A DNA stretch of 64,000 bases from an uncultured Ileibacterium sp. (GTDB taxonomy: Bacteria > Bacillota > Clostridia > Peptostreptococcales > Anaerovoracaceae), in assembly GCA_902488835.1 (NCBI GenBank), contig CABTXQ010000001.1:21117-85116 (forward strand). The letters are read 5' to 3'. Shown piece by piece: positions 1-8,931 of the stretch. The translations under genes and the position numbers were made by a program. Position 1 is the stretch's first letter. Every line of letters begins with the position of its first letter. The notes under the pieces were generated by a model. The model saw only the letters and a program-made list of their open reading frames with translations. It was not told the origin of the DNA and searched no databases.

Positions 1-1
1 C

Positions 2-1576
2 AATGGACTTGCTAGAGAAAATGGTACACTCTATTTTTATAAAAATGGGAATAAATGTGTTGATGGCTGGATTAAAGATGGTAAATTATTATATTTTGCA
101 GATCCTGATGGCAAACTTTATAATGATGTAAAAAAGACAATAGATGGTAATGAATACATATTTGACAGATCAGGAATTATGTATAAAGACATCTTTAAAT
201 TTAAAGGCGAGGCTTATTATGCAGGTAATGATGGAGTAATTCGCAAGAATTCATGGATCAACTTCAATGGAAATAGGTACTTTGCAAAAGAAGACGGCGT
301 ACTATATAGTAATACGATAATTAACATTGATGGGAATAATTACGCATTTGACACTTATGGTCGTCTTTATACGGGTATTTTCTTTAATGGAGATAAAAAG
401 TATATTTCGAGAGAAAATGGTATTCTTAAGGTATCTGAATGGTCCGAAATAGATGGATGCAAGTATTACTCTAAGTCTGACGGTACACTTGCTGCAAATG
501 AATCTTTAGAAATTAACAATGTCTCATACTCATTTAGTAAAGATGGTAAACTCATTGTAGCTAACTGGATAAATTCTGAAGACGGATATTCTTACTATAT
601 GGGTAATGATGGTTCACTATATAAAAATGGAGTATTCAATATAGACAATAAGCTCTATGGATTTGATACAAAAGGAAGAAAACTGATAGGACTATTCAAT
701 ATCAATAGTGAGAAATACTATGCCGATAAAAATGGAGTTATAAGTAAAAATTCATGGAATTTGGTAGATGGGAAATATTATTATTCCAATAATGATGGAA
801 AGTTAATGAAAAATGGAATTCATAATATTAACAATACTGATTATGCATTCAATAATGATGGTTCTGCAATAAGTGGATTATTTACACATGATAATAAGCA
901 ATACATAGCATCTGAAAAAGGTGAAGTGCTTAAAAACGGTATAAAAAAATACAATGGTAAATCTTATTATGCCAGCACAGATGGACATATATTTAAGAAT
1001 ACATTAATTACATTTGGACCACCTAAATACTTTGCTAAAGAAGATGGAACATTAGCATGTAATGAGACGATAAGATACGGTGGGAGAACCTATAAGTTCG
1101 ATAATAATTGCGAGATAGTTAAAGATTATAGCTTACATGAAAGAATCATTGAGGCTGCAAGAAATGAGATAGGGACAAAGACAGGTAAAAAATACTGGGA
1201 TAACTTGTTCAATGGATCACCAGGCTATGTAAATGGTGACAGTACACCATGGTGTGCATGCTTTGTTAAATGGTGTTTTGATAAAATAGGTGAAGGAAGC
1301 AGAATTAGTGGTGTTAAAAATAAGGCATATGTACCTTCGTATAGAGCATGGGGTCAGAGCAATGGCTTATGGACAAACACACCTTCTCCGGGAGATATCA
1401 TTATATTCAGGTATTCTCCTTCTTCAAGTGGATCACATATAGGATTTGTTGAGAGTGTAAATGGTAATAGCATTACAACTGTTGAGGGAAACACAGGAAG
1501 GTCATACCACGGAGAGGTAAAACGTAATACTTACAATATTAATAGCAGTTATATTTTTGGTTTCATTCATTATTAA
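2..1576 (+). CDS. Wall-binding repeat protein with C-terminal CHAP amidase/peptidase domain (5' end outside window)
   Basis: The frame is open from base 2, before the first in-frame ATG at 179, and already encodes wall-binding repeats there, so the gene starts upstream of the window. The visible part is a long run of roughly 20-residue aromatic/Gly repeats (YYAxxDGxxxKN type) like the choline/glucan-binding repeats of Gram-positive surface proteins. Numbered from the ATG at 179, a CHAP domain follows from about residue 320, with the likely catalytic Cys359 (PWCACF), His420 (GSHIGF) and a third polar residue in VEGN (436-438). CHAP domains cleave peptidoglycan amide bonds. It is probably a secreted autolysin that binds wall polymers non-covalently; no LPXTG motif ends the protein. 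The signal peptide must lie outside the window. The exact bond cleaved cannot be told. Confidence 0.88.
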   Translation, partial: NGLARENGTLYFYKNGNKCVDGWIKDGKLLYFADPDGKLYNDVKKTIDGNEYIFDRSGIMYKDIFKFKGEAYYAGNDGVIRKNSWINFNGNRYFAKEDGVLYSNTIINIDGNNYAFDTYGRLYTGIFFNGDKKYISRENGILKVSEWSEIDGCKYYSKSDGTLAANESLEINNVSYSFSKDGKLIVANWINSEDGYSYYMGNDGSLYKNGVFNIDNKLYGFDTKGRKLIGLFNINSEKYYADKNGVISKNSWNLVDGKYYYSNNDGKLMKNGIHNINNTDYAFNNDGSAISGLFTHDNKQYIASEKGEVLKNGIKKYNGKSYYASTDGHIFKNTLITFGPPKYFAKEDGTLACNETIRYGGRTYKFDNNCEIVKDYSLHERIIEAARNEIGTKTGKKYWDNLFNGSPGYVNGDSTPWCACFVKWCFDKIGEGSRISGVKNKAYVPSYRAWGQSNGLWTNTPSPGDIIIFRYSPSSSGSHIGFVESVNGNSITTVEGNTGRSYHGEVKRNTYNINSSYIFGFIHY

Positions 1577-1580
1577 GTAA

Positions 1581-1628
1581 AAAGCGAAGCTTGTCTACTA
1601 TAAAAAGTGTAGACAAGCTTTATGCTTT
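1581..1628 (+). terminator. Intrinsic terminator after the CHAP gene
   Basis: A perfect 12-bp stem (1587-1598 with 1609-1620) with a 10-nt loop, extended by AAAGC/GCTTT at its base. It starts 10 nt after the stop codon. The T tract is short, so termination may be partial. Confidence 0.7.
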
Positions 1629-1749
1629 ATGATAGACTAGCTGAGGAATGTTAACGTACCTTAGCTTTTGCAATTTGCAGCTCCGGCGATTGCGATGCTT
1701 TGGTGAATATATTGCAATAATTAGGCAATAGAAGAATAGGAGGTTTAAT
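1629..1749 (+). promoter_or_regulatory. rpsO leader region with alternative hairpins
   Basis: The 121 bases before rpsO hold an 8-bp stem (1639-1646 with 1659-1666) and several mutually exclusive complementary blocks: GCAAT at 1670, 1714 and 1725, and ATTGC at 1689 and 1711. S15 commonly represses its own mRNA through a structured leader in bacteria, so this could be such a site. A weak promoter reading is also possible (TTGCGA 1690-1695, 17 bp, TGCAAT 1713-1718), which would leave only a short leader. The two readings are not resolved. Confidence 0.35.
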
Positions 1750-2016
1750 ATGTTATCAAAAGAGAAGAAAGCAGAAATTATCAAGGAATATGCTATAAAG
1801 GAGGGCGATACAGGTTCTCCTGAGGTACAGATAGCTATTCTGACATATAGGATTAATGATTTGAATGATCATTTTAAAGCACATCCAAAGGATAATCATT
1901 CAAGAAGAGGCTTGCTTAAGATGGTCGGTCAAAGAAGAAACATGCTTAGATATTTGAAAGATACTGATATCGAGAGGTATAGAACGCTTATATCACGTCT
2001 CGGACTCAGGAAATAA
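1750..2016 (+). CDS. rpsO: 30S ribosomal protein S15
   Basis: The 88-residue product has the full S15 length. It shows the conserved [11 protein letters not shown] segment near residues 19-29 and the basic [14 protein letters not shown] segment that contacts helix 22 of 16S rRNA. S15 is a primary binder in assembly of the small-subunit platform. AGGAGG lies about 7 bases before the ATG. It is followed by an intrinsic terminator and then pnp, the usual rpsO-pnp order. No anomalies are seen. Confidence 0.98.
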   Translation: MLSKEKKAEIIKEYAIKEGDTGSPEVQIAILTYRINDLNDHFKAHPKDNHSRRGLLKMVGQRRNMLRYLKDTDIERYRTLISRLGLRK

Positions 2017-2031
2017 TACTTACAAAATTTT

Positions 2032-2065
2032 GAGCGGGAATTTCCCCGCTCGTTTTATATTTTTT
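2032..2065 (+). terminator. Intrinsic terminator between rpsO and pnp
   Basis: GAGCGGG (2032-2038) pairs with CCCGCTC (2045-2051) around a 6-nt loop, followed by a T-rich run (2052-2065). No separate pnp promoter is obvious between here and 2099, so pnp may depend on read-through, with this site setting the rpsO/pnp ratio. Confidence 0.85.
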
Positions 2066-2098
2066 AACTACAATTAACAGGAGGGAGTTGTTAATTAA

Positions 2099-4213
2099 AT
2101 GGGAAGGTTTACAGATTATAAGGTTTTTAAATATCCGCTTGCAGGAAGATTGCTTCAGCTTGAAGTAGGCAAATATGCCGAGCAGGCTAATGGTGCGGTT
2201 ATGGTTAAATATGGGGATACTTCGGTTCTTTGTACAGCTGTTGCTTCTAAGGAAGCAAAGGAGGGAGTAGATTTTTTCCCATTAAGTTGTAATTATGAAG
2301 AGAAAATGTATGCTGTTGGGAAGATACCAGGCGGATATATCAGAAGAGAGGGAAGACCCGGCGAGCATGGAACTCTGACATCAAGGCTTATGGATAGACC
2401 ACTGAGACCTCTTTTCCCAAAAGGATATAGGAATGAAGTTTCAGTAATTGCAACTGTAATGAGTGTTGATCATGATTGTTCTCCTGAGATTTCGGCTATG
2501 ATAGGTTCATCCGTAGCATTGGCTATCTCGGATATTCCATGGGATGGCCCTACAGGATCGGTAAAAGTTGGAAGGGTGGACGGAGAGTTTGTAATCAACC
2601 CTGATACAAATAAAAGACAGATTTCAGATATAGATCTTACCGTTGCAGGAACAGAAGAAGCGATTATGATGGTTGAAGCGGGTGCTCGTGAAGTTCCTGA
2701 AATGGATATGCTTGATGCTATTATGTTCGCTCATGAAGAGATAAAAAAGCTCTGCAAATTCATTAAAGAAGTTGTAAGTGAGGTCGGACTAGCAAAATCA
2801 GAATACAAGGTATTTAAGCCGGGAGAAGATGTGGAAGCTGCAGTAAGAGAGTATTCCACAAACAAGATGATAGAAGCTATAAAGACCTTTGACAAGCAGG
2901 AAAGAATTGTCAATATGGATGCTGTATCTGAAGATGCAGTTCTTAGATTTGAAGAAGAATTCCCTGAGAGAGAAGAGGAAATAAAAGACGTAATACATAC
3001 AATAAAAAAAGAAGAAGTACGTCGAATGATTCTTGATGAAGGAAAGAGACCAGATGACAGAACTCTTGAGGAGATTAGACCTCTTTGGTCGGAAACAGGA
3101 TTACTTCCAAGGGCACATGGTTCAGGACTATTTAAGAGAGGACAGACCCAGGCATTTTCAGTTGCAACAATTGCACCTTTAAGTGAAAAACAATACCTTG
3201 ACAGCATAGATATTGATAGACCAACAAAAAGATATATGCATCAATATAATTTCCCGGGTTATTCGACAGGAGAACCTAAATCTCCTCGTTCACCGGGCAG
3301 AAGAGAAATAGGACATGGAGCACTTGCTGAGAGAGCTCTCATACCAGTGCTTCCAGATGAAGAAGAATTTCCTTATACAATAAGGGTAGTTTCTGAAGTA
3401 TTATCATCCAATGGTTCTTCATCTATGGCATCAACTTGTGGTTCAACTTTGGCACTTATGGATGCAGGAGTTCCAATAAAAAAACCTGTATCAGGAATTG
3501 CTATGGGATTGATTGAAAGGGTTAATGATGACGGAACAAGCGATTATGCAATTTTAAGTGATATTCAAGGAATGGAAGATTTCCTAGGAGATATGGATTT
3601 TAAGGTAACAGGTACGGAGGACGGTGTAACAGCAATGCAGATGGATATAAAAGTCCACGGTCTTTCAAGAGAAATCCTTGAAAAAGCTCTTATTCAGGCT
3701 AAGGTTGGAAGAGCACACATATTAAAGAATATGCTTGAAGAGATAAGTGCACCAAGAAAGGAACTTTCTCCATATGCTCCAAGGTGTATATCTATGCGTG
3801 TTGACCCTGATAAGATAAGACTTGTAATTGGTCCTGGAGGAAAGAACGTCAACAAAATCGTTGAAGAAACGGGATGCAAAATCGATATATCCGATGATGA
3901 CGTAGGCCTTATCATGATATATAGTGAGGATAAAGAAGGAGCTGAGAAGGCTAAGAAGATGATAGATTATCTTACTGCTGATGTCGAAGTCGGTAAGGTA
4001 TATGAAGGAGAAGTAAAAAGGATAATGAATTTCGGTGCTTTTATCGAAATATTACCTGATAAAGAAGGGCTACTCCACATATCAAAGATTTCAGATAAGA
4101 GAATTGATAAGGTTACCGATGTTTTGAATATTGGTGATAAAGTTGAGGTAAAGGTAACAGAAATAGATAGTCAGAACAGGATAAATCTAACGAGAAAAGA
4201 CTTAAATAAGTAA
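2099..4213 (+). CDS. pnp: Polyribonucleotide nucleotidyltransferase (PNPase)
   Basis: This 704-residue protein has the complete PNPase layout: first RNase PH domain (about 12-145), linking helical domain (about 150-235), second RNase PH domain (about 320-545), KH domain with VIGPGGKNVNKI (about 555-615) and S1 domain (about 625-695). The second PH domain carries DFLGDMDFKV, which includes the metal-binding aspartates of the phosphorolytic site. PNPase degrades RNA 3' to 5' using phosphate and acts as a trimer in the cytoplasm. AGGAGGGAG stands upstream of the ATG. Twenty-four bases separate it from the DUF2207 gene, so the two may be co-transcribed. Confidence 0.98.
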   Translation: MGRFTDYKVFKYPLAGRLLQLEVGKYAEQANGAVMVKYGDTSVLCTAVASKEAKEGVDFFPLSCNYEEKMYAVGKIPGGYIRREGRPGEHGTLTSRLMDRPLRPLFPKGYRNEVSVIATVMSVDHDCSPEISAMIGSSVALAISDIPWDGPTGSVKVGRVDGEFVINPDTNKRQISDIDLTVAGTEEAIMMVEAGAREVPEMDMLDAIMFAHEEIKKLCKFIKEVVSEVGLAKSEYKVFKPGEDVEAAVREYSTNKMIEAIKTFDKQERIVNMDAVSEDAVLRFEEEFPEREEEIKDVIHTIKKEEVRRMILDEGKRPDDRTLEEIRPLWSETGLLPRAHGSGLFKRGQTQAFSVATIAPLSEKQYLDSIDIDRPTKRYMHQYNFPGYSTGEPKSPRSPGRREIGHGALAERALIPVLPDEEEFPYTIRVVSEVLSSNGSSSMASTCGSTLALMDAGVPIKKPVSGIAMGLIERVNDDGTSDYAILSDIQGMEDFLGDMDFKVTGTEDGVTAMQMDIKVHGLSREILEKALIQAKVGRAHILKNMLEEISAPRKELSPYAPRCISMRVDPDKIRLVIGPGGKNVNKIVEETGCKIDISDDDVGLIMIYSEDKEGAEKAKKMIDYLTADVEVGKVYEGEVKRIMNFGAFIEILPDKEGLLHISKISDKRIDKVTDVLNIGDKVEVKVTEIDSQNRINLTRKDLNK

Positions 4214-4237
4214 AACAAAATATAGTGGTGAAATGAA

Positions 4238-6175
4238 ATGAAGACAATTATATTTACTAAGAAACGGGCAAAAAAGGCTACATTTTTATACATATTATTG
4301 TGTTCATTTCTTTTTATTTTTCTAGGTCTAGTCGATGTTTATGCTGATACGCCTGAATATAACACAGATGAATATAATATCAATATAGTCATAAACAAGG
4401 ACAACACATTTGAATACACCGAAATGATAGATGTAGATTTCAAGACTCCTAGTAGAGGTATATATAGGAATATTCCTCTTAGCGGGAGATATTCAATAAA
4501 AGATATTAAAGTTAATGGCTATGATTACAAGGTCTTTAATAAGAATAGGAACAAGGTAATAAGAATTGGTTCTCCTGATAAATTTATTGAAGGTAAAAAG
4601 CAATACACTATTAAATACACTATTAAAGGTTATTATCAATCTAAAGGAGATTATCTATATCTTGATGTCTTTCCTTCCGGCTGGGAAACTCCTATAGGAA
4701 AAGTAAATGCACATATTAAATTTCCGAAAGATTTTCCTATGAATAATTTAAAGATATATTCTGGGAAGTATGGAGATAAAGACTTATACTATGGAGACAT
4801 AAATATTGATAAAGATAATAAAACAGTTGATTTTTATGCTGAAAATATGCCTGATAATATAGGTGTAACAATTGGAACAGATTTGCCAAATAATTATTGG
4901 CAGGATGTGAATAAAAAGGGTGGTTTTACATCATTAATAATCTTGCTTTCCCTTATAGCTATCGTAGCTTTAAGACTAACGGCTGGAAGGAATCCGCGAA
5001 TCACAGAGGTTGTTGAATTTAATCCACCTGAAGACATGACACCTTTAGATATAGGATATGTTATCGACGGAACGGTAGATAAAAAAGATATATCATCAAT
5101 GATATTTTATCTTGCTAACAAGGGATATATAACCATTAAGGAGGTTGCAGAAAACAGCTTTGAATTCATTCTAAGGGATTATCCTAAAGATGAAAAAAAT
5201 TCGGTAAAATTGTTCTTTGACGGTATCTTCAATGACGGTGCATCAGAAGGGCAGGAAGATATAGGCAAAACAGTAGATCCGGAAAAAATAGGTTCAGGTG
5301 TAGCTGATAAGCTCGTTGATATTACAGGCGCTGTTGAAGCTCAGTTTGTTGGTGAAAATAAAATCTTTTCTAAAAAATCAAAGACAGCAGATATTGTATC
5401 TAAAACGATATTTTTCATTGCGAATATATTAGTTTATATTGTATATAAATTTTATACCGGGATTGATACAGATGAACCGGTTTCAGTCTTTGTAGAGATA
5501 TTTTTTGGATTATTATTTGCTTCAATTATTACGGCAGGAATGTTTTACTTTGTAAGGTTATATTACAGGAAGTACTCTGGGAAAAAGGCATCTACTGGAT
5601 TAAAACTCACCCTTTTCTCACTCCCATACATCCTTATCTCATTTGGTATGGCGTACTTTACCTGTGTTCGTGAGAGCTCAATTGATAGTATTAAGGTGTT
5701 CACCGTGTATATGATGTTTTTAATAGCTTCGCCTATTTTTATATCAGGAATGAGAAGTAGAACAAGTGAAAATGCAAGGTTAATGGGTAGAATACTTGGG
5801 TTTAAGAATTTTATTTCCACTGCTGAAATTGCAAAGCTTGAGGAACTGATTGAGGGGGATCCTGATTACTTCTATAATATTCTTCCATATGCTTATATAT
5901 TTGGATTGACAAAAAAATGGGCAAATAAGTTTGATAATATTTTGGATGATAAACATCCTGACTGGTATGAATCTTATAAAAATGTATATGTGCCTGGATT
6001 AATGAATACAGCTTATTTTGCGACCATGATGAATAGTGTTTCAAAAGACATGATTGGCACTATGAATATTAAGGATACTGATGGATTTGGCGGCTTCTCG
6101 GGAGGCGGATTCTCAGGAGGTGGCGGTGGCTTTACTGGAGGCGGCTTCGGTGGAGGCGGCGGTGGAGCTTGGTAG
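4238..6175 (+). CDS. DUF2207 membrane protein with Gly-rich C-terminus
   Basis: This 645-residue protein has an N-terminal hydrophobic segment (about 14-36) and an extracytoplasmic beta-rich DUF2207 domain with the recognisable VDFKTPSRGIYRNIPL stretch near residues 65-80. A transmembrane segment lies near 230-249, and about four more lie between 385 and 505. It ends in an extreme Gly/Phe/Ser tail finishing GGGGGGAW. DUF2207 proteins of this shape are common beside LemA, as here (LemA begins 40 bases on), and the pair is usually placed in envelope functions of unknown mechanism. Substrate and activity are unknown. SD sequence before the ATG is weak (GTGGTGAAATGAA). Confidence 0.88.
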   Translation: MKTIIFTKKRAKKATFLYILLCSFLFIFLGLVDVYADTPEYNTDEYNINIVINKDNTFEYTEMIDVDFKTPSRGIYRNIPLSGRYSIKDIKVNGYDYKVFNKNRNKVIRIGSPDKFIEGKKQYTIKYTIKGYYQSKGDYLYLDVFPSGWETPIGKVNAHIKFPKDFPMNNLKIYSGKYGDKDLYYGDINIDKDNKTVDFYAENMPDNIGVTIGTDLPNNYWQDVNKKGGFTSLIILLSLIAIVALRLTAGRNPRITEVVEFNPPEDMTPLDIGYVIDGTVDKKDISSMIFYLANKGYITIKEVAENSFEFILRDYPKDEKNSVKLFFDGIFNDGASEGQEDIGKTVDPEKIGSGVADKLVDITGAVEAQFVGENKIFSKKSKTADIVSKTIFFIANILVYIVYKFYTGIDTDEPVSVFVEIFFGLLFASIITAGMFYFVRLYYRKYSGKKASTGLKLTLFSLPYILISFGMAYFTCVRESSIDSIKVFTVYMMFLIASPIFISGMRSRTSENARLMGRILGFKNFISTAEIAKLEELIEGDPDYFYNILPYAYIFGLTKKWANKFDNILDDKHPDWYESYKNVYVPGLMNTAYFATMMNSVSKDMIGTMNIKDTDGFGGFSGGGFSGGGGGFTGGGFGGGGGGAW

Positions 6176-6215
6176 TTAATAGTTTCTCGTACTATAGATT
6201 ATAAGGAGGGTAAAA

Positions 6216-6782
6216 ATGATTTTTGGAATTGTAATAGCAGTGATTATATTAGTTGTATTATTGATGTTTTTATCAATATATAATAGCTTTGTCAGATTAA
6301 AAAATGACGTCGAGGAAGGATTTGCTACTATGGACGTTTATTTGAAAAAAAGATTTGATCTGATCCCAAATTTGGTAGAAACAGTTAAAGGTTACGCTAT
6401 TCACGAAAAAGAAGTTCTTGAAAACGTGACAAAGGCAAGAAGTGCAGTGAGCAATGCATCTAGCACAGAGGAGAGAGTTGATGGAGAAAATCAAATTACA
6501 TCAACCCTCAAGACTTTATTTGCAGTGGCAGAAGCATATCCTGATCTAAAGGCTAATTCAAACTTTCAAAGTTTGATGGAGCAATTACAGGGAATTGAAG
6601 GGGATATTGCAAATTCTAGGAAATACTACAATGCCGTTGTAAAAAAATACAATGTAAAAATAGAATCATTCCCATCAAATATAGTTGCTTCTATATTCAA
6701 TTATACAAAGAAACCAATGTTTGAAATCACTGATGAAACTGAACGCCAGAATATAAAGGTTGATTTCGGTTCTGCTAATTAA
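6216..6782 (+). CDS. lemA: LemA family protein
   Basis: The 188-residue product has one N-terminal transmembrane helix (about 1-22) followed by a long helical bundle with the LemA hallmark YNSFVRLKNDVEEGFATMDV and the conserved KRFDLIPNLVETVKGY. The C-terminus faces the cytoplasm or the exterior depending on topology, which the sequence does not settle. A strong AAGGAGGG lies before the ATG. It follows the DUF2207 gene, the usual partner, so the two probably work together at the membrane. LemA proteins have no agreed biochemical function. Confidence 0.95.
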   Translation: MIFGIVIAVIILVVLLMFLSIYNSFVRLKNDVEEGFATMDVYLKKRFDLIPNLVETVKGYAIHEKEVLENVTKARSAVSNASSTEERVDGENQITSTLKTLFAVAEAYPDLKANSNFQSLMEQLQGIEGDIANSRKYYNAVVKKYNVKIESFPSNIVASIFNYTKKPMFEITDETERQNIKVDFGSAN

Positions 6783-6803
6783 TAAGAAAGCTCGTGTATA
6801 TAA

Positions 6804-8171
6804 TTGAATAAAAATCAATCTTCAAAAAAAGAAATAGATATGCTGAACGGGCCATTGCTCAGTAAGATAATTTTCTTTGCATTGCCCCTTGCTGCTACAG
6901 GTATCCTGCAGCAGCTTTTTAATGCTGCTGATATGGCAGTTGTAGGAAAGTTCGCAAGCAGTACTGCACTTGCAGCAGTCGGGAGCAACGCACCATTAGT
7001 CAATCTAATAGGCTCCTTATTTATGGGAACAGCTATGGGTGCAAATGTTGTAATAGCAAATGCAATAGGAGCATCTGATGAGAAAAGGATAAGTGATGCA
7101 GTTCATACGTCCATATCATTTTCTCTAATCCTTGGAGTAGGAATGTTGGTAATAGGTGAAATTTTTGCCAGACCATTGCTTAACATGGTAAACGTTCCAA
7201 GTCAAGTAATGCCTGAGGCACTACTTTATCTTAGACTTTTATTTATAGGATCACCATTTCTTCTCATTTATAATTTTGCAGCATCCATATTAAGGAGTAA
7301 AGGAGACACAAAAAGACCTTTATACATATTAGTTTTCACAGGTATATTAAATGTACTGTTAAATATATTACTGGTTGTAAAATTCAAATTAAGCGTTGAA
7401 GGAGTTGCTATTTCAACAGTAACAGCGAGTGTAATGAGCGCTTTAATTATTTTAAGAATTTTACAGAATGAATCAGGCAGTATAAAGCTAGATATTAGAA
7501 AACTTTTTTTTGATAAAAAAACATTAAAAAACATAATAAGGATTGGAGTACCTGCAGGCATACAGGGAATGGTTTTTTCGCTGTCAAATACAGTTTTACA
7601 AGGCGGAATTAACACACTAGGAAAAGATGTGATTGCAGGGTCAGCGGCAGGTACAATCTTTGAATTTATATGCTTTTTTGCAATAAATTCATTTGCACAA
7701 ACAGCGACAACGTTTGTTGGACAGAACTATGGTGCTGGAAACTATGAAAGATGTAAAAGAATATTCAGGTATTCAATCTGTTGTTCAATACTTTTCTGTG
7801 GGATGCTAAATTTATTGATATTTCTATTTAGGAATGAACTCCTTATGATGTTTACTACAGAAAAAATAGTAGCTGAATATGCTGTGATAAGGATGACACA
7901 TGTTCTTATATTTCAATGGCTGGCATCTACTTATGAGGTTACCGCGGGTTGCATGAGAGGATTCGGTTATTCTATGACACCTGCACTTGTAACGATTTTT
8001 GGAACATGTGTAGTCAGAATTGCATGGGTATACTTGATATTTGATAGGATGAGAAGCTTTTCCGCTCTGATAAATGTTTATCCGGTAACGTGGTTATTGA
8101 CAGGTAGCATTATGCTCATGGTTTACTTTGTGAAGAGTAAGAAAGTTTTAAAAGATGTTGAAACTATTTAG
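6804..8171 (+). CDS. MATE family efflux transporter
   Basis: This 455-residue protein is hydrophobic throughout, with about 12 predicted membrane helices. It has the MATE-type opening LNGPLLSKIIFFALPLAATG and the LFNAADMAVVGKF segment in helix 2. MATE carriers export cationic drugs or metabolites against Na+ or H+. The start is uncertain: a TTG at 6804 gives MNKNQ, while an in-frame ATG at 6840 gives MLNGPLLS, where many relatives begin. Neither has a clear SD. It ends in a palindrome shared with the convergent neighbour, overlapping it by 8 bp. Substrate unknown. Confidence 0.92.
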   Translation: MNKNQSSKKEIDMLNGPLLSKIIFFALPLAATGILQQLFNAADMAVVGKFASSTALAAVGSNAPLVNLIGSLFMGTAMGANVVIANAIGASDEKRISDAVHTSISFSLILGVGMLVIGEIFARPLLNMVNVPSQVMPEALLYLRLLFIGSPFLLIYNFAASILRSKGDTKRPLYILVFTGILNVLLNILLVVKFKLSVEGVAISTVTASVMSALIILRILQNESGSIKLDIRKLFFDKKTLKNIIRIGVPAGIQGMVFSLSNTVLQGGINTLGKDVIAGSAAGTIFEFICFFAINSFAQTATTFVGQNYGAGNYERCKRIFRYSICCSILFCGMLNLLIFLFRNELLMMFTTEKIVAEYAVIRMTHVLIFQWLASTYEVTAGCMRGFGYSMTPALVTIFGTCVVRIAWVYLIFDRMRSFSALINVYPVTWLLTGSIMLMVYFVKSKKVLKDVETI

Positions 8172-8181
8172 TTTCAACATC
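8154..8181. terminator. Palindrome spanning both convergent stop codons
   Basis: Thirteen-base arms (8154-8166 and 8169-8181) are perfectly complementary around a 2-base centre. Both stop codons lie inside. It resembles a bidirectional terminator stem embedded in coding sequence, but no T tract follows on either strand, so it may instead act as an RNA end-stabiliser or simply reflect the overlap. Confidence 0.5.
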
Positions 8182-8823
8182 GTCAACATCTATAACATTA
8201 TCATGGACTTCTTCCATATCAATTGAATCATTAATGTCTTTTGGATCAACTTTTTCTGTTGTAAAATCGACATCAGTAACATTTGCTTTTTCATTTGCTG
8301 CTTTAACAACAAATATATTATTTATAGCACCTGTAACACCACTTATAAGAAGTGATATACCAATAAATTGAACAAGAATAAGCTGAGTTTTGAAACTGTA
8401 AAGCGTTGCAAGAAGTCCTAGAATTATGCATATTAGTCCGAAAATTATTGAGAGCATTCCATGTTTCGGAAGAAATAGTCTGTATACTATACCAAGACCC
8501 AGTATTAAAAAACCATTTGCTATAATAAAAATACCTAAAACAATTGGTATAATCTGGGAAATTGTCGTAGGCTTAATCAAAAGGAAAAGACCAAGCAAAG
8601 ATGAAAAGACCGCGGCAATCAATGTCGTTATAGGATGGACTCCTTTTTCATTCTTTGTCGTCAGATATTCTGCAAACTTTGATGAAGAATATGCCATTAT
8701 ACTGATTGCAACAGCATAGCATATAAGTTTAAGAGAAATTTCAGGCTTTGTAAGCAGTATTGCCCCCACAACAACGGTTGCAAGAGACATAACTGTTGAT
8801 GATATTTTATATGTTTTGCTCAT
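8164..8823 (-). CDS. DUF308 (HdeD-like) membrane protein
   Basis: This 219-residue protein has about six hydrophobic helices in three pairs, with repeated LLTKPEISLKLI / LLIKPTTISQIIP motifs, the pattern of the DUF308/HdeD family. HdeD is an acid-resistance membrane protein in enterics; the role in Firmicutes is not known. A polar, acidic C-terminal tail of about 45 residues (rich in Asp, Glu and Val) is likely cytoplasmic. GAGG lies about 11 bases before the ATG on the minus strand. It is convergent with the MATE gene and divergent from the PPK1-like gene. Confidence 0.85.
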   Translation of the reverse strand: MSKTYKISSTVMSLATVVVGAILLTKPEISLKLICYAVAISIMAYSSSKFAEYLTTKNEKGVHPITTLIAAVFSSLLGLFLLIKPTTISQIIPIVLGIFIIANGFLILGLGIVYRLFLPKHGMLSIIFGLICIILGLLATLYSFKTQLILVQFIGISLLISGVTGAINNIFVVKAANEKANVTDVDFTTEKVDPKDINDSIDMEEVHDNVIDVDDVETK

Positions 8824-8827
8824 ATTT

Positions 8828-8857
8828 TTGATTACCTCATATTTGCTTTTGTATAAT
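8828..8857 (+). promoter_or_regulatory. Candidate promoter of the PPK1-like gene
   Basis: TTGATT (8828-8833), an 18-bp spacer and a perfect TATAAT (8852-8857). The predicted start near 8864 would leave a leader of about 68 bases before the ATG at 8932. The -35 box begins 5 bases upstream of the divergent DUF308 start codon. Confidence 0.6.
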
Positions 8858-8931
8858 TAATTTATTCTGATATCATTAAATATGCGGTAATTTTAGCATA
8901 TTAGAACTCTTATTTCAATCATGGAGAAATA

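Noticed and set aside
179..181. ATG as the real start of the CHAP protein
   Set aside because: The same frame stays open to base 2 and encodes the same wall-binding repeat pattern, so the gene is cut by the window edge.
2731..3207. Antisense frame of 158 codons in pnp
   Set aside because: It has no start signals and lies opposite conserved PNPase sequence.
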